A stretch of 64,000 nt of DNA from Shewanella sp. CG12_big_fil_rev_8_21_14_0_65_47_15 (GCF_002783505.1 NZ_PFGL01000045.1:62001-126000); one strand, 5' to 3'. Shown: positions 45,183 to 56,648, numbered from the stretch's first letter. The notes: generated from the sequence alone by a model not told the origin. A program made the numbers and translations.

Positions 45183-47822
45183 ATGGAAAGCGTATTACGG
45201 AACGCTGCGATGACGGACAAAAGCTCAACCACTGAATCACAACCCGCCTCGACTCAATGGCAAAATAGCTTGCCCTTTAAATTCAGTCTTATTCAACTCG
45301 TTATCGCCAGTATTCTGATTTTTAGCACGGCTTGGGTGATGCTTAGTATTCAAAATCAACAGGTCACAGAGCAACAGGCGGTACTGAATCAAAATCATGG
45401 CCAAATTGTCATCGCCAAATTACAGGAAATGACATCCCAAGTTGAAAATCTCGTCGGTGCTATCAGTAATATTGCCATGCTATATCGTTATGATAAGCAG
45501 CAATTGAGCAAAGCGATACCAGCCTTATTTTCTATTGAAAATCAAAAAGAGATTATTTCAGGAGGTGGGATCTGGCCAGAGCCAGGCAGTTTCAACCAGC
45601 AGAAATTTCGCGACAGCCTCTTCTGGTCACATAATATCCACAATGAATTGATTGCAATAGACACCTACAACGATGAGGCTTTTCCCAGTTATCACACCGA
45701 GGAGTGGTATCGCCCGACACGCTTTTTCCCGACAGGAAGAACCTTTTGGTCTAAATCCTACGTCGACCCAACTACCCATGAACCCATGATCACGGCCTCA
45801 GGGGCAATGTGGATGGAGCATCAGTTTATTGGCGCTGCAACTGTGGATATCAGTTTAGGCAAGCTCGATATCCTACTGCGAAATACGATGGCGGATGTCG
45901 GTGGCTATGTCATCGCACTCGATCATCAAAATCAAGTACTCGCCTATCCACACGCTGAGGATAACAATCAACCTCAAGCCAATTCCATGCAAACGTTACT
46001 CACCTTCGATGCACTAGCCAAATCCACATTAGCCTTTGCACCTGTTGCCTCGGCGCTCACCAGTGCCGATCGCGCCTTTGTCGAGCAAGCTATTGCCCAG
46101 CGCGTGTTTACCCAAGAACAAATGGACAACCTCACCCGCTTAAGTAAAGGTAACGAACGGGAAATGCTTGCCGCCATAGTCAATAGCAGCGCGCTAAATC
46201 AATTTACCGTACCTAAGCTATTGGCCTCGATGTCCCTAGCGACGGACCCTATCCTGAACACGCCCTCGCTCGTGTCCATTTTCCTTATGCCTAATACCTA
46301 TTGGAAAATAGTAGTCGTTACGCCCATTGCGCCATTACAAGATACTGCAATGCATTTGGTTGAAAAAATAGGCATATATCTGGTTTTGATTCAATTGCTT
46401 GGGCTCATTTTACTGTTCTTGTTGCAACATAGATTGCTGATTTCACCCATTATGGAGATGGTTCAGGCGCTCAAACGCAACGATCCGGCCTCCATTGAAA
46501 TCAAAGCGAATCAACGCCACGATGAAATTGGCTTATTGGCAAAAACCTTCTTATCCCGCACCCAACAACTTGAAGTGGCGATGGCCAGCTTAGATGCCAG
46601 CAATCTTGCCCTAGAGCAACAGCTACAGAGTCAACAGCTCTTTCAACAGGAACTCAATTGTCATAAAGAACAGCTACGAGCTTTGTTAAAGTTCTCACCC
46701 AATCTGATTTACATCAAAGATTTAAATGGGAAGTATATTCTCGTTAACGATAAATATTGTGAAGTGCTTGGAATTGAACGCCGACGAATTATCGGTGCAT
46801 CTGACTTCGATCTGTTCCACAGCCAACTTGCCCAGATTTACCAACAAAACGATCAACGGGTCACCCACAGCCGTGACACTATCAATTTTGAAGAAGTGAT
46901 CCCCTCCCACCGCGGAGAATTAGTGTATCAAATGACAAAATTCGATATTAGGGATGATGAAGATCATTCGATCGCCGTTGGTGCAATCGGCTTCGATATG
47001 GATCTGCGTAAACGCCAAGAACTGGAGCTAGAAAAGCTGTTGCAAACTCAGGTCGTCAGCATACAAAAACAGCAAACTAAAACCCAATTAGCCAGCGATG
47101 AAAACACTAAACTACGCCAACAACTTGCGTGCGCCCACCATGAAATAGAGCAACAACAGCAACTTAATCTCAGTCGGTTACAAAGCCAAAAATTAATGCA
47201 GAATTTTCTTGCCGATATCATGACACAGCTGATGCAGGAGCAAGACCATCTACTTGGGCAAATTTGTCAAACCCAAGCCGAGGCGCCCCCTGAATATCAA
47301 ACTCATACCATCGAGTTGATGGCACACCAAGCCGATAGATTAAGGCATATTTCACAATTATTTACCGCCCATCAATCCGATATTAGGCCATTACATCTTG
47401 CCCAATTTATTCGCCACTTACTTGGGTTACTGCAGGGGCAACTTACGCGGGTGAATGTCAACGTCAGCCTAAAATGCGATGAAAATTTAGTTGTCGATGG
47501 CAGTTCATGGCAATACCTACAATTCTTCTACCGACTCATCAGCAACACCTTGAATCATGCATTTAAAGAGCACAATCAGTCCCGTGAATTGCACATAAAC
47601 ATCACCAGGCAAGCCAATAAACTCCATGTACAACTCGAAGATAATGGTGTAGGTATGAGCGAGTCACAGCTCACCCAATTAAGACAGGAAATGGCGCTGG
47701 ATCTCTGCCTTGGCACGCTCTCCTGCTTAAGTTTGTGGGTGAAAAACGATCTTAACGGTGTGTTCTACCTTGAAAGTGAACTCAATAAAGGCACGCGGGT
47801 GGTTTGCAGTTGGCCATTGTAA
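45183..47822 (+). CDS. Cache-HAMP-PAS histidine-kinase-like membrane sensor
   Basis: This 879-aa protein has a first membrane helix (about 36-56), a large periplasmic Cache-like sensor domain (to about 395), a second helix (398-418), a HAMP segment, a coiled coil, a PAS domain (LLKFSPNLIYIKDLNGKYIL from about 502), another Gln-rich coiled coil and a C-terminal ATPase domain. The ATPase has an N-box (LISNTLNHAF) and a G1 box (DNGVGM), but no clear G2 motif. The expected dimerisation helix (LQSQKLMQNFLADIMTQL) shows no phospho-acceptor His. No response regulator is adjacent. The start could instead be the ATG at 45210. Ligand unknown. Confidence 0.8.
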   Translation: MESVLRNAAMTDKSSTTESQPASTQWQNSLPFKFSLIQLVIASILIFSTAWVMLSIQNQQVTEQQAVLNQNHGQIVIAKLQEMTSQVENLVGAISNIAMLYRYDKQQLSKAIPALFSIENQKEIISGGGIWPEPGSFNQQKFRDSLFWSHNIHNELIAIDTYNDEAFPSYHTEEWYRPTRFFPTGRTFWSKSYVDPTTHEPMITASGAMWMEHQFIGAATVDISLGKLDILLRNTMADVGGYVIALDHQNQVLAYPHAEDNNQPQANSMQTLLTFDALAKSTLAFAPVASALTSADRAFVEQAIAQRVFTQEQMDNLTRLSKGNEREMLAAIVNSSALNQFTVPKLLASMSLATDPILNTPSLVSIFLMPNTYWKIVVVTPIAPLQDTAMHLVEKIGIYLVLIQLLGLILLFLLQHRLLISPIMEMVQALKRNDPASIEIKANQRHDEIGLLAKTFLSRTQQLEVAMASLDASNLALEQQLQSQQLFQQELNCHKEQLRALLKFSPNLIYIKDLNGKYILVNDKYCEVLGIERRRIIGASDFDLFHSQLAQIYQQNDQRVTHSRDTINFEEVIPSHRGELVYQMTKFDIRDDEDHSIAVGAIGFDMDLRKRQELELEKLLQTQVVSIQKQQTKTQLASDENTKLRQQLACAHHEIEQQQQLNLSRLQSQKLMQNFLADIMTQLMQEQDHLLGQICQTQAEAPPEYQTHTIELMAHQADRLRHISQLFTAHQSDIRPLHLAQFIRHLLGLLQGQLTRVNVNVSLKCDENLVVDGSSWQYLQFFYRLISNTLNHAFKEHNQSRELHINITRQANKLHVQLEDNGVGMSESQLTQLRQEMALDLCLGTLSCLSLWVKNDLNGVFYLESELNKGTRVVCSWPL

Positions 47823-47878
47823 GTACCACTGTACTTACCCTAGATTCAAATCTATTTCATGCCGCAAAAATCATGAAA

Positions 47879-48259
47879 TTACACCTCTGTCACTTCGACT
47901 CGATCTAACCAAATCTGAGCTTGCTGACGCTCACTGGCAGAAAACACTTTGACGGGGCAAGGCAAGATCAAGGCTAATGCATTGACCATAGTCCCCATAC
48001 TTACAGTGTCGGCAATCATCACCACGCGCGCAAAATCGCTGAGATGAAATAGGCTCAACCAAGCGTCATCCCACAGGGCGCCCACTGAAATGCCCATAAA
48101 TTCTGGACTAAACTCATACCATAAACGGATACAGGCGTGATCCTGTAATTTAGCCTCAATGGCAGGGATAAGTTGGGAAGCGATATCTTGATGGCTCACT
48201 CTGCCAGAAACTGCAATGGTCAAAATATCATCGGCATAACCGGGCGATATGGTCAACAT
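47879..48259 (-). CDS. SpoIIAA-like (STAS/SEC14-type) protein
   Basis: This 126-aa protein matches the SpoIIAA-like family (PF11964 type): MLTISPGYADDILTIAVSGR at the start and LWDDAWLSLFHLSDFARVVM in the middle. The family has a STAS-like fold of unknown function in proteobacteria. The ATG at 48259 starts the conserved domain; an in-frame start at 48286 adds nine residues. It is downstream of the DUF3802 gene and convergent with the sensor gene. Confidence 0.8.
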   Translation of the reverse strand: MLTISPGYADDILTIAVSGRVSHQDIASQLIPAIEAKLQDHACIRLWYEFSPEFMGISVGALWDDAWLSLFHLSDFARVVMIADTVSMGTMVNALALILPCPVKVFSASERQQAQIWLDRVEVTEV

Positions 48260-48302
48260 ACAAGATCCCCTATCAACAGATAACATGGGAAGCAGATATC
48301 AA

Positions 48303-48659
48303 TTAAGCATGGGCCTGCAATTTAGCAATTTCTTGGTCGAATAGATTTTTAATCAAACCGGAAAACTCCGCCACAAATAGCATCTGCGCGGGAGTGGCTT
48401 TATGATTTGCCACCGAGGCTAAAATTTCCTCTAAGTCGTAGACTATGGCGTCCACTTCTCGGATGATCATATTGCGCTCGGCAAAGGATAAGGAAGGATT
48501 CTGGCCGCACACCATAATAATTTGGGCAGACAATTGCTCTTCGAATAATTCCATCACTGTATCATCGGAAACACTTTGGGTATCTGGCGTTTCAAATAAG
48601 CCAAGGTGCTCAGTCAAATACTGGATCAAATGCATGTAACCGTCTTTATCTGTGACCAT
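48303..48659 (-). CDS. DUF3802 family protein
   Basis: This 118-aa acidic, mostly helical cytosolic protein matches the DUF3802 family of Shewanella and relatives (segment RNMIIREVDAIVYDLEEILA). Function is unknown. It is 43 bp upstream of the SpoIIAA-like gene, probably in one transcript. Confidence 0.78.
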   Translation of the reverse strand: MVTDKDGYMHLIQYLTEHLGLFETPDTQSVSDDTVMELFEEQLSAQIIMVCGQNPSLSFAERNMIIREVDAIVYDLEEILASVANHKATPAQMLFVAEFSGLIKNLFDQEIAKLQAHA

Positions 48660-48834
48660 TTTTTACCCTTAACACCCATAAACTTAGTGCCACTCACGGC
48701 CCCATCTACAACAAAAATGCAAACATTGACACACTTTACACTCAATCAAGCACTCAATGCATCACGTCAGCCACCGACTCACCATATCCTAAATAAGTTA
48801 GCTGACGTGTTGATCTACACCAATCTTATTGAAG

Positions 48835-49410
48835 TTACTGAGTTAAGGTTAGTACAAATGACACTGGAACAGCCTGGCTAATACTCGATAAACCCGCAAT
48901 ATCACGCAATTTATCGACACCAGCCACTAAATCGAACTCATTGGCATTGATTATAATCGGCTGAAAACTGCTAACCATCAGTTTATTATCAGATACTTTG
49001 GTTATAATTACCGAAAAAGTTTTTGTTTGCTCTTTGCCATGCAGTGAAATTTTACCATCAAAATCGGCGACTTTGCTTTCACCAACCGCTAAATCCTTAA
49101 CCAGTTTACTATCTACCTGTGAAGTGAGCTTCAGCTCAGGATAGAGTGAGACTTCAAACAACAGATTCTGTAATCGTTCATCACGCACTTCGATGCCTGT
49201 TGCCACCCCCACTAAGGGGATAGTCAAGTCAAATTGACCGCTATCTGCTAACGTCCCTTTAAGCTGCTTAAAATGATGTACTTCACCGATATCGCCTTTT
49301 TTCACCGAAATAAAACTGACTCTCGAATCCTGTTCCATCACTTGCCATTGTGCGGCACAACTAAAACTGGCCATTGCAGATAAGGCGACAATTCCAATCC
49401 ATTTGTTCAT
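48835..49410 (-). CDS. YceI-family periplasmic protein
   Basis: The 191-aa precursor has a signal peptide ending SFSCAA and a YceI lipocalin-like domain (QDSRVSFISVKKGDIGEVHH near residue 28). Family members bind polyisoprenoids such as ubiquinone-like lipids in a beta-barrel. The ATG at 49410 is used; the frame to 49461 is upstream of the signal peptide. Confidence 0.86.
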   Translation of the reverse strand: MNKWIGIVALSAMASFSCAAQWQVMEQDSRVSFISVKKGDIGEVHHFKQLKGTLADSGQFDLTIPLVGVATGIEVRDERLQNLLFEVSLYPELKLTSQVDSKLVKDLAVGESKVADFDGKISLHGKEQTKTFSVIITKVSDNKLMVSSFQPIIINANEFDLVAGVDKLRDIAGLSSISQAVPVSFVLTLTQ

Positions 49411-49611
49411 TGTATCGGTCCTCAACAGTGGGGTTGAAAAGGATACCGCGGCTGTAATCAACCTCGGTATCGGGCTAAGGTTTTGCTCAGTTATCTGTCA
49501 CTTACTACCCAAACCACCCTAAGATATCAATTTTAGATAAGTGTAGGTGTCGATCAACTAAGCGTCACTAAAGATACTCTGTTTATCCATTAGCGACCAG
49601 TAAACTATCGT

Positions 49612-50064
49612 TTAAGTTCTCACTAACCACTTGTCTAAACTGTTGGCGAAAGCTTGCTTATCCGCCTGGGAAAATGCCTCTGGACCGCCAGTATGTACAC
49701 CTGAGCCACGCAGATCTTCCATAAAATCCCGCATAGTCAACTTTTGCTTAATATTATCGACGCTATACAACTCACCACGGGGATTGAGTGCCAAAGCCCC
49801 TTTCTCAACCACTAATGCCGCGAGGGGAATATCCGCGGTGATCACTAAATGCGTTGGCTCGACATGATCAACAATATATTGATCCGCCACATCAAAACCC
49901 GCACCAACGCGAATTTGGCTGATATAAGGCGATGGCGGTATACGGATCAGTTGATTAGCCACCAGCACTAGCGGTATCGCTTTACGCTCCGCAGCCCGAA
50001 AGAGGATTTCTTTAATGGGGTTTGGGCAAGCATCGGCATCTACCCAAATTTTATACTGACTCAA
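49612..50064 (-). CDS. yaiI: YaiI/YqxD family protein (DUF188)
   Basis: This 150-aa protein matches E. coli YaiI (152 aa) along its length: [20 protein letters not shown] at the start and [18 protein letters not shown] later. The acidic residues suggest a PIN-like nuclease fold, but activity is not established. A TTG start at 50064 has GGAGTG 7 bases upstream; the ATG at 50109 would overlap the pdxH stop. It is 44 bp after pdxH. Confidence 0.87.
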   Translation of the reverse strand: MSQYKIWVDADACPNPIKEILFRAAERKAIPLVLVANQLIRIPPSPYISQIRVGAGFDVADQYIVDHVEPTHLVITADIPLAALVVEKGALALNPRGELYSVDNIKQKLTMRDFMEDLRGSGVHTGGPEAFSQADKQAFANSLDKWLVRT

Positions 50065-50108
50065 CGAGGTCACTCCAATATCATTAACATCAACGCGAAC
50101 CAGCGGCA

Positions 50109-50747
50109 TTATGGTGCTAGGCGGTCAATATCCCATATGCCATCACGACGCGTATAAATAAAACGATCATGCAGCCTGTGTTCTCCACCTTGCCAAAACT
50201 CAATACTGGAAGGCTTAATCAGATATCCCCCCCAAAAACTGGGTAAGGGCACATCCCCCTTGGCAAACTTTGCCTTCATCTCCATAAACTTGCCCTCGAG
50301 CACTTGTCTAGCACTGAGTTTACTCGACTGCTGCGACACCCAAGCGGCAATTTGGCTGTCCTTAGGGCGTGTCATAAAATATTTGATGACTTCTGCGGTT
50401 GAGAGCGGCTGCGCCTCTCCGAGCACTGAGACTTGTCGCTCTAAAGGATGCCAAGGAAAATGCAAACTGACTTTATTATTGACGGCAATTTGTTGCGCCT
50501 TGCGGCTACCTAAGTTGGTAAAAAACACGAAACCTGTGTCATCGAACCGTTTAAGTAATACGATGCGCTGAAACGGCTGGCCATGCTCATCCACAGTCGC
50601 CACACACATGGCCGTTGGATCGCTAAGCTCTGCATCCCTCGCCTGCGTCATCCACAGTTCGAACAAGTCCATCGGGTTTTGCGGTAAATCGGCACGACGT
50701 AAGCCACCTTTTGCGTATTCGCGGCGAATATCACTGAGATCTGTCAT
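50109..50747 (-). CDS. pdxH: Pyridoxamine 5'-phosphate oxidase
   Basis: PdxH is the FMN enzyme that makes pyridoxal phosphate from its pyridoxine or pyridoxamine forms. The 212-aa protein has the FMN-binding run [20 protein letters not shown], the R-K motif SRKAQQIA and the C-terminal signature [12 protein letters not shown]. It is 28 bp after the AdoMet decarboxylase gene and may share its transcript; PLP is also the cofactor of SpeA encoded next door. Confidence 0.95.
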   Translation of the reverse strand: MTDLSDIRREYAKGGLRRADLPQNPMDLFELWMTQARDAELSDPTAMCVATVDEHGQPFQRIVLLKRFDDTGFVFFTNLGSRKAQQIAVNNKVSLHFPWHPLERQVSVLGEAQPLSTAEVIKYFMTRPKDSQIAAWVSQQSSKLSARQVLEGKFMEMKAKFAKGDVPLPSFWGGYLIKPSSIEFWQGGEHRLHDRFIYTRRDGIWDIDRLAP

Positions 50748-50775
50748 GGGGTTTCCTTAAGCAAATGCCAAAAAT

Positions 50776-51720
50776 TTACATGAATTCAGGGATCAGCACT
50801 TCAGCATCAAGCTGCTGATAGTGGCTAAAGCTAATATCATAACCTTGCTCGGTCGTTAATGAGCCACGCCCTAAGCATAAATGGGCAGGAAAACCCTGCG
50901 TTGAGTCGTCGATATTAAAGCCGATGGTGTCCCAACTAATGGGAGAAAACAGCGCTAATAATCGCCCTAAGAGTTCTTGCGGATAGTGGGTTAAATCCAG
51001 ATTCGTTTCAAAGCTCACATAGGAGCTAGCGCAGGCATTCTCGCTTTGGGGCGTGATATGCAAGGTCACATAATACTTGCCCCAGAGACCGTTCATCGAA
51101 AAACCTGAGGGGTCAAATAAATGGGCGTCAAGCTCAAAGTCTGGGAATAAATCGTTAAGCTCGAGCGCGGCACAAATTTCAGCTTTGCTTTGCGAGCCAC
51201 CATTTAGATAATCGGCTAGCTCACCACGAATGTGGTACATCAACAGCTCACAGCTTTGATCATCCTTTGGTGCACGATAATCACTATCAGAGCAGAAAAA
51301 ATAATGATGATGACAGTCTAAATGCCCCACTCTCATTGCCTTACCCGCAATACGCTGACGCAGCTTGCCAACATCATCGGCAAAACTGCTGGCCTGCAGG
51401 TGGGCTTGGTATTCGTTTTTACGCTGATAACTCACCAACGCCATGGCAGGTACGCCAAGCGCGTCGATAAAATAACAGGCGGCATCCACTAAAGTGCTAT
51501 TGCCGCAGGTGAGCATGACAAATCTGTCGTGCCATACAAATAAGCTGGATTCACTCAATAGGTAGGCATCGCAGTCAGCATTACTTAGCTGCGACAAAAT
51601 CTCGGCATGGGCACAATTGACTAAGGCAGACCAAAAGCTCACATCGAGTTCGCGTAAATTCGGCGCAGACGCCGCCACGATAATCTCAAGTTTCTTTTCT
51701 GAGCCTTCAAAAAACATCAA
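50776..51720 (-). CDS. S-adenosylmethionine decarboxylase, eukaryotic-type
   Basis: This 314-aa pyruvoyl proenzyme makes decarboxylated AdoMet for aminopropyl transfer. It matches the animal/plant class rather than E. coli SpeD. FFEGSEKKLEI gives Glu5 and Glu8 (human Glu8 and Glu11). LSESSLFV has the self-cleavage site Glu57-Ser58 (human Glu67-Ser68). Cys72 lies 14 residues on, the human Ser68-Cys82 spacing. SMNG and LHITPQ give the counterparts of Ser229 and His243, and YVSFETN follows. No spermidine synthase gene is adjacent. It lies beyond the speA terminator and 28 bp before pdxH. Confidence 0.88.
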   Translation of the reverse strand: MMFFEGSEKKLEIIVAASAPNLRELDVSFWSALVNCAHAEILSQLSNADCDAYLLSESSLFVWHDRFVMLTCGNSTLVDAACYFIDALGVPAMALVSYQRKNEYQAHLQASSFADDVGKLRQRIAGKAMRVGHLDCHHHYFFCSDSDYRAPKDDQSCELLMYHIRGELADYLNGGSQSKAEICAALELNDLFPDFELDAHLFDPSGFSMNGLWGKYYVTLHITPQSENACASSYVSFETNLDLTHYPQELLGRLLALFSPISWDTIGFNIDDSTQGFPAHLCLGRGSLTTEQGYDISFSHYQQLDAEVLIPEFM

Positions 51721-51816
51721 ATCCTTAACCCCATTAAACGCTATACGCCCTTGCTGTTGACATCCTTTACACCAATTTGGCTCCCGCGAACGATAAATAG
51801 ATATCGTCCAGAAAGC

Positions 51817-51848
51817 AAAAATCAGCCTAAGTCACCCTAGGCTGATTT
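51817..51848 (-). terminator. Terminator after speA
   Basis: On the minus strand AAATCAGCCTA, an 8-base loop and TAGGCTGATTTTTG form an 11-bp stem with a T-run, ending speA before the AdoMet decarboxylase gene. Confidence 0.83.
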
Positions 51849-51880
51849 ATTTTAACACACTAAATCTTAAGAAAAATATC

Positions 51881-53800
<1,920 letters not shown>

Positions 53801-53814
53801 TTAGCCCGTCTATT

Positions 53815-53871
53815 AAAAAATGGGTTGGACGGCCATTTGCTTGTTACAAGGCCGCCCGTTCGACAAACCCA
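53815..53871 (-). promoter_or_regulatory. Terminator-like hairpin (attenuator candidate) before speA
   Basis: On the minus strand GGGCGGCC (53857-53850) pairs with GGCCGTCC (53834-53827, one GU). An outer GGGTT (53870-53866) pairs with AACCC (53826-53822) across an 8-base bulge. ATTTTTT follows at once. It ends 20 bases before the speA ATG. Confidence 0.6.
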
Positions 53872-54018
53872 GGCAAAGGGATACCTTACCTGACATACAT
53901 TAAAGGTGAATATCACCTTTTATTGGTGCAGCAAAATCACGCAAGTTTAGGTGACATTGATGCGATTTTCATTAATACCGCAGGGAGTAGCCCAATGCCG
54001 CATTAGTTAGGTATTCAA

Positions 54019-54102
54019 CTATTGGGAACACAAATCTATGCATTCCTTATTTACCAACCGAGTTCTACCGACCAGCCGAGTGTTTACCATACCCCTAGCC
54101 AT
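54019..54102 (-). CDS. Possible arginine-containing leader peptide upstream of speA
   Basis: A 27-codon open frame begins MARGMVNTRLVGRTRLVNKE. It has four Arg codons in its first 15 (AGG, CGG, AGA, CGG), all usually rare ones. The ribosome binding site is weak. It might report arginine availability to the downstream hairpin, but chance is a real alternative. Confidence 0.2.
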   Translation of the reverse strand: MARGMVNTRLVGRTRLVNKECIDLCSQ

Positions 54103-54281
54103 GGCTAAAAAACACTCAAAAAGCCGAAGTTACAGTGAGAATCACACTTTAGCGATTTAAGCCCAAACGGCCGCAATCCCTCTCTAAAGAGTGCAAACAA
54201 CACCAAAACCAATAACACTAGGGAACAACATCACACATTAAGTGGCACAGCTTGAGCTTATCCACTTAATAAAAGACAAGA

Positions 54282-54434
54282 TTATATAAACTGGGGACTG
54301 TTGGCTTCTTCACGGCCAGAGTTGATGCGAATTAACGTGAGATGCTTAAGGCCGGTATCATCGTAGGGTACGACAATAGCATGCTGGCATTGTGACGCTT
54401 TAAGGCAAAGTGCAAAAAATGGATGCTTGTGCAT
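54282..54434 (-). CDS. Possible 50-aa hypothetical protein upstream of speA
   Basis: The frame starts MHKHPFFALCLKASQCQHAI and ends REEANSPQFI. A TAG two codons before the ATG fixes the start; GAGGG lies about 14 bases upstream, which is far for a ribosome binding site. The mixed composition looks protein-like. I recognise no family. Confidence 0.35.
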   Translation of the reverse strand: MHKHPFFALCLKASQCQHAIVVPYDDTGLKHLTLIRINSGREEANSPQFI

Positions 54435-54965
54435 TAGCTAAAAAAACCCTCTTAACCCCATGTAACAGCTATAGATTGTTTGTTACACGGTTAATGACCA
54501 GTGAACCATAAAACCTTTACTACTCACGTAATATTTGTCTATCTACAACGAGCTAACTCGTTAAACGGCGCAATTAAACCGCGCAATGTCACAGAATGCA
54601 AGCAAGAATCTCATTTAATATTTTACGTTAAAATATAATAAACACCCGCGTAACAAAGATCGACCATTACCACCATTTTTACTCATAAAAATAAGAGACT
54701 TAGCTATATATAGCAAATTAGCTCCGTTCAATATTTTTTAATAGCTTTAGCACAAAAATTGACAATGCCAATCAAGAATAACCTAACAACCGCTGTCGAT
54801 GGATTTCTTGCACTGCGCGCCACTTTGATATTTGCCATCAACACAGCAATATTTAAGCCCCTTGCAGACCCTCTATGATCAATCGCACCGGCAATAAAAC
54901 TGCAGTTTCAATACTAAAACGGTTATAATCGCCGCTGAATCACATCCATATGCACAGAGAAATCC

Positions 54966-55808
54966 ATGGTACAGATAGGTAAAACCTGCAAACTTGAGGT
55001 TGTTAAACAAGTCAGTTTTGGCGTATACCTCAACGCGCACGAATTAGGGCAAGTATTGCTGCCAAATAAAGTCACCCCAAAGGACTGCCAAATCGGTGAT
55101 TGGCTTGAGGTGTTTCTGTACCTTGATTCTGAAGATATAGTGATCGCCACCACCCGCCGCCCGCTTGCACAGGTGGGGGAATTTGCCTATTTAAAAGCAG
55201 TATCCACTGGGCCCTATGGTGCCTTTTTGGACTGGGGTTTAGATAAGGATCTCTTGTTACCCTTTGGAGAACAACACAAGCCGATCGAAGAGGGCCGTTC
55301 CTATTTGGTCTATGTGCACGCCAACCGTGCCGATGAACGAATTGTCGCCTCATCTAAAATCGATAAATTCCTCGACAAGACTGAACCTCACTATCAGGTT
55401 GGCGAGCAGGTGGATTTGTATATCGGTGGTACCACAGATTTAGGTTACAAAGCCATTATTAATCATGCCCACTGGGGCGTGATTTACCAGAATGAAGTCT
55501 TTCAAAAGTTGCGTTTTGGCCAGCGCGTCAAAGGCTTTATTAAACAAGTGCGCCGCGACGGCAAAATCGATCTCGTGCTACAACAGGGCAGTAAACAAGA
55601 GTTAGATAAACATGCCTACATTATCTTAAGTAAACTCAAACTGGCTGGCGGATTTTTAGCCCTGACCGATAAAACCGATGCTGAAGTGATTTACGATCAG
55701 CTAGGGATGAGCAAAAAAGCCTTTAAAAAAGCCATAGGTGGGCTATTTAAAAATGGCCAACTGAGTATAGATAAGGATGGATTGCGTTTAACTGCAACCG
55801 CAGAATAA
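54966..55808 (+). CDS. CvfB-family S1-like RNA-binding protein
   Basis: This 280-aa protein matches the CvfB/YitL family: tandem S1-like OB domains (about 1-60, 65-130 and 140-215; for example GAFLDWGLDKDLLLP and GVIYQNEVFQKLRFGQ) and a C-terminal winged helix (LGMSKKAFKKAIGGLFKNG). CvfB in Staphylococcus affects virulence gene expression; its role in proteobacteria is not known. Confidence 0.88.
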   Translation: MVQIGKTCKLEVVKQVSFGVYLNAHELGQVLLPNKVTPKDCQIGDWLEVFLYLDSEDIVIATTRRPLAQVGEFAYLKAVSTGPYGAFLDWGLDKDLLLPFGEQHKPIEEGRSYLVYVHANRADERIVASSKIDKFLDKTEPHYQVGEQVDLYIGGTTDLGYKAIINHAHWGVIYQNEVFQKLRFGQRVKGFIKQVRRDGKIDLVLQQGSKQELDKHAYIILSKLKLAGGFLALTDKTDAEVIYDQLGMSKKAFKKAIGGLFKNGQLSIDKDGLRLTATAE

Positions 55809-55940
55809 TCAACTCTATTCAGTACTTAGCGTTAAAATTGTACAGTTTACCGCCACTAAGGTGGAGTTTGACTGACAACTCCTAGGATATTAAGCATGGC
55901 TCTGTTATAACAAAGCCATGCTTTTTTCTTTGGAGCTTAT

Positions 55941-56591
55941 ATGGAACTCACGTTACACGAAGCCAGAGTCATCGGATGCCTGCTGGAAAAAGAAATCACC
56001 ACTCCCGAGCAATATCCACTCTCGCTAAACGCATTGACCTTAGCCTGTAATCAAAAAACCAGTCGCGAGCCCGTGTTAGACTTAAGCGAAACCCAAGTCC
56101 AAGATGCCCTTGATTCCCTGAATAAAAAGCGTTTGATCAGCGAACAATCGGGCTTTGGTAGTCGTGTGGTCAAGTATAAGCACAGATTCTGCAACACCGA
56201 ATTCAGTGAGTTGCAATTATCCCCTGCCGCCGTCGCTATCGTCTGCTTACTCCTGCTTCGCGGCCCGCAAACGCCGGGAGAACTGCGCACCCGCAGCAAT
56301 AGACTCTATGAATTTAAGGATGTCACCGACGTTGAAGATTGCATCAAGCAACTTATGAGCCGAGAAAAACCTATTTTAAAACAGCTACCAAGGGAGCCTG
56401 GCCGCCGGGAATGTCGCTATATTGAACTGTTTTCAGAGGCATCCGCCCAGGCTCAAGGCTTGGATGCACCTGCCACAACGGCCCTTGAACAAACGACAGA
56501 TGCTGAACTGGTCGCGAGAGTGGCGCAATTAGAGCAGCAAGTCGCGACCTTGACCGAGAAGCTTGATGAGCTGCTGGCATCACTCAGCTAA
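55941..56591 (+). CDS. yceH: YceH family protein (DUF480)
   Basis: This 216-aa protein begins [20 protein letters not shown] and continues with [20 protein letters not shown], the hallmark of the DUF480/YceH family. It has two winged-helix domains and a C-terminal coiled coil ([19 protein letters not shown]). Function is unknown; DNA binding is inferred from the fold. Confidence 0.9.
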   Translation: MELTLHEARVIGCLLEKEITTPEQYPLSLNALTLACNQKTSREPVLDLSETQVQDALDSLNKKRLISEQSGFGSRVVKYKHRFCNTEFSELQLSPAAVAIVCLLLLRGPQTPGELRTRSNRLYEFKDVTDVEDCIKQLMSREKPILKQLPREPGRRECRYIELFSEASAQAQGLDAPATTALEQTTDAELVARVAQLEQQVATLTEKLDELLASLS

Positions 56592-56592
56592 T

Positions 56593-56648
56593 GCTTTTAT
56601 GCAAGTAGGGCTTTTATGCAGCTTGTATGCAGGTAGGGCTTGTATGTA
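56593..56648. repeat. 28-bp tandem duplication after yceH
   Basis: Two 28-bp units start at 56593 and 56621, each made of GCTTNTATGCANGTAGG plus GCTTNTATGNA. They begin just after the yceH stop. Confidence 0.82.

Noticed and set aside
48606..48881. 91-aa plus-strand frame between the DUF3802 and YceI genes
   Set aside because: It overlaps the starts or ends of two supported genes on the other strand, has no ribosome binding site, and its composition looks like read-through of promoter DNA.
54101..54160. 19-codon plus-strand frame MAKKHSKSRSYSENHTLAI
   Set aside because: It is too short, without a ribosome binding site, and overlaps the opposite-strand candidate leader peptide; probably chance.
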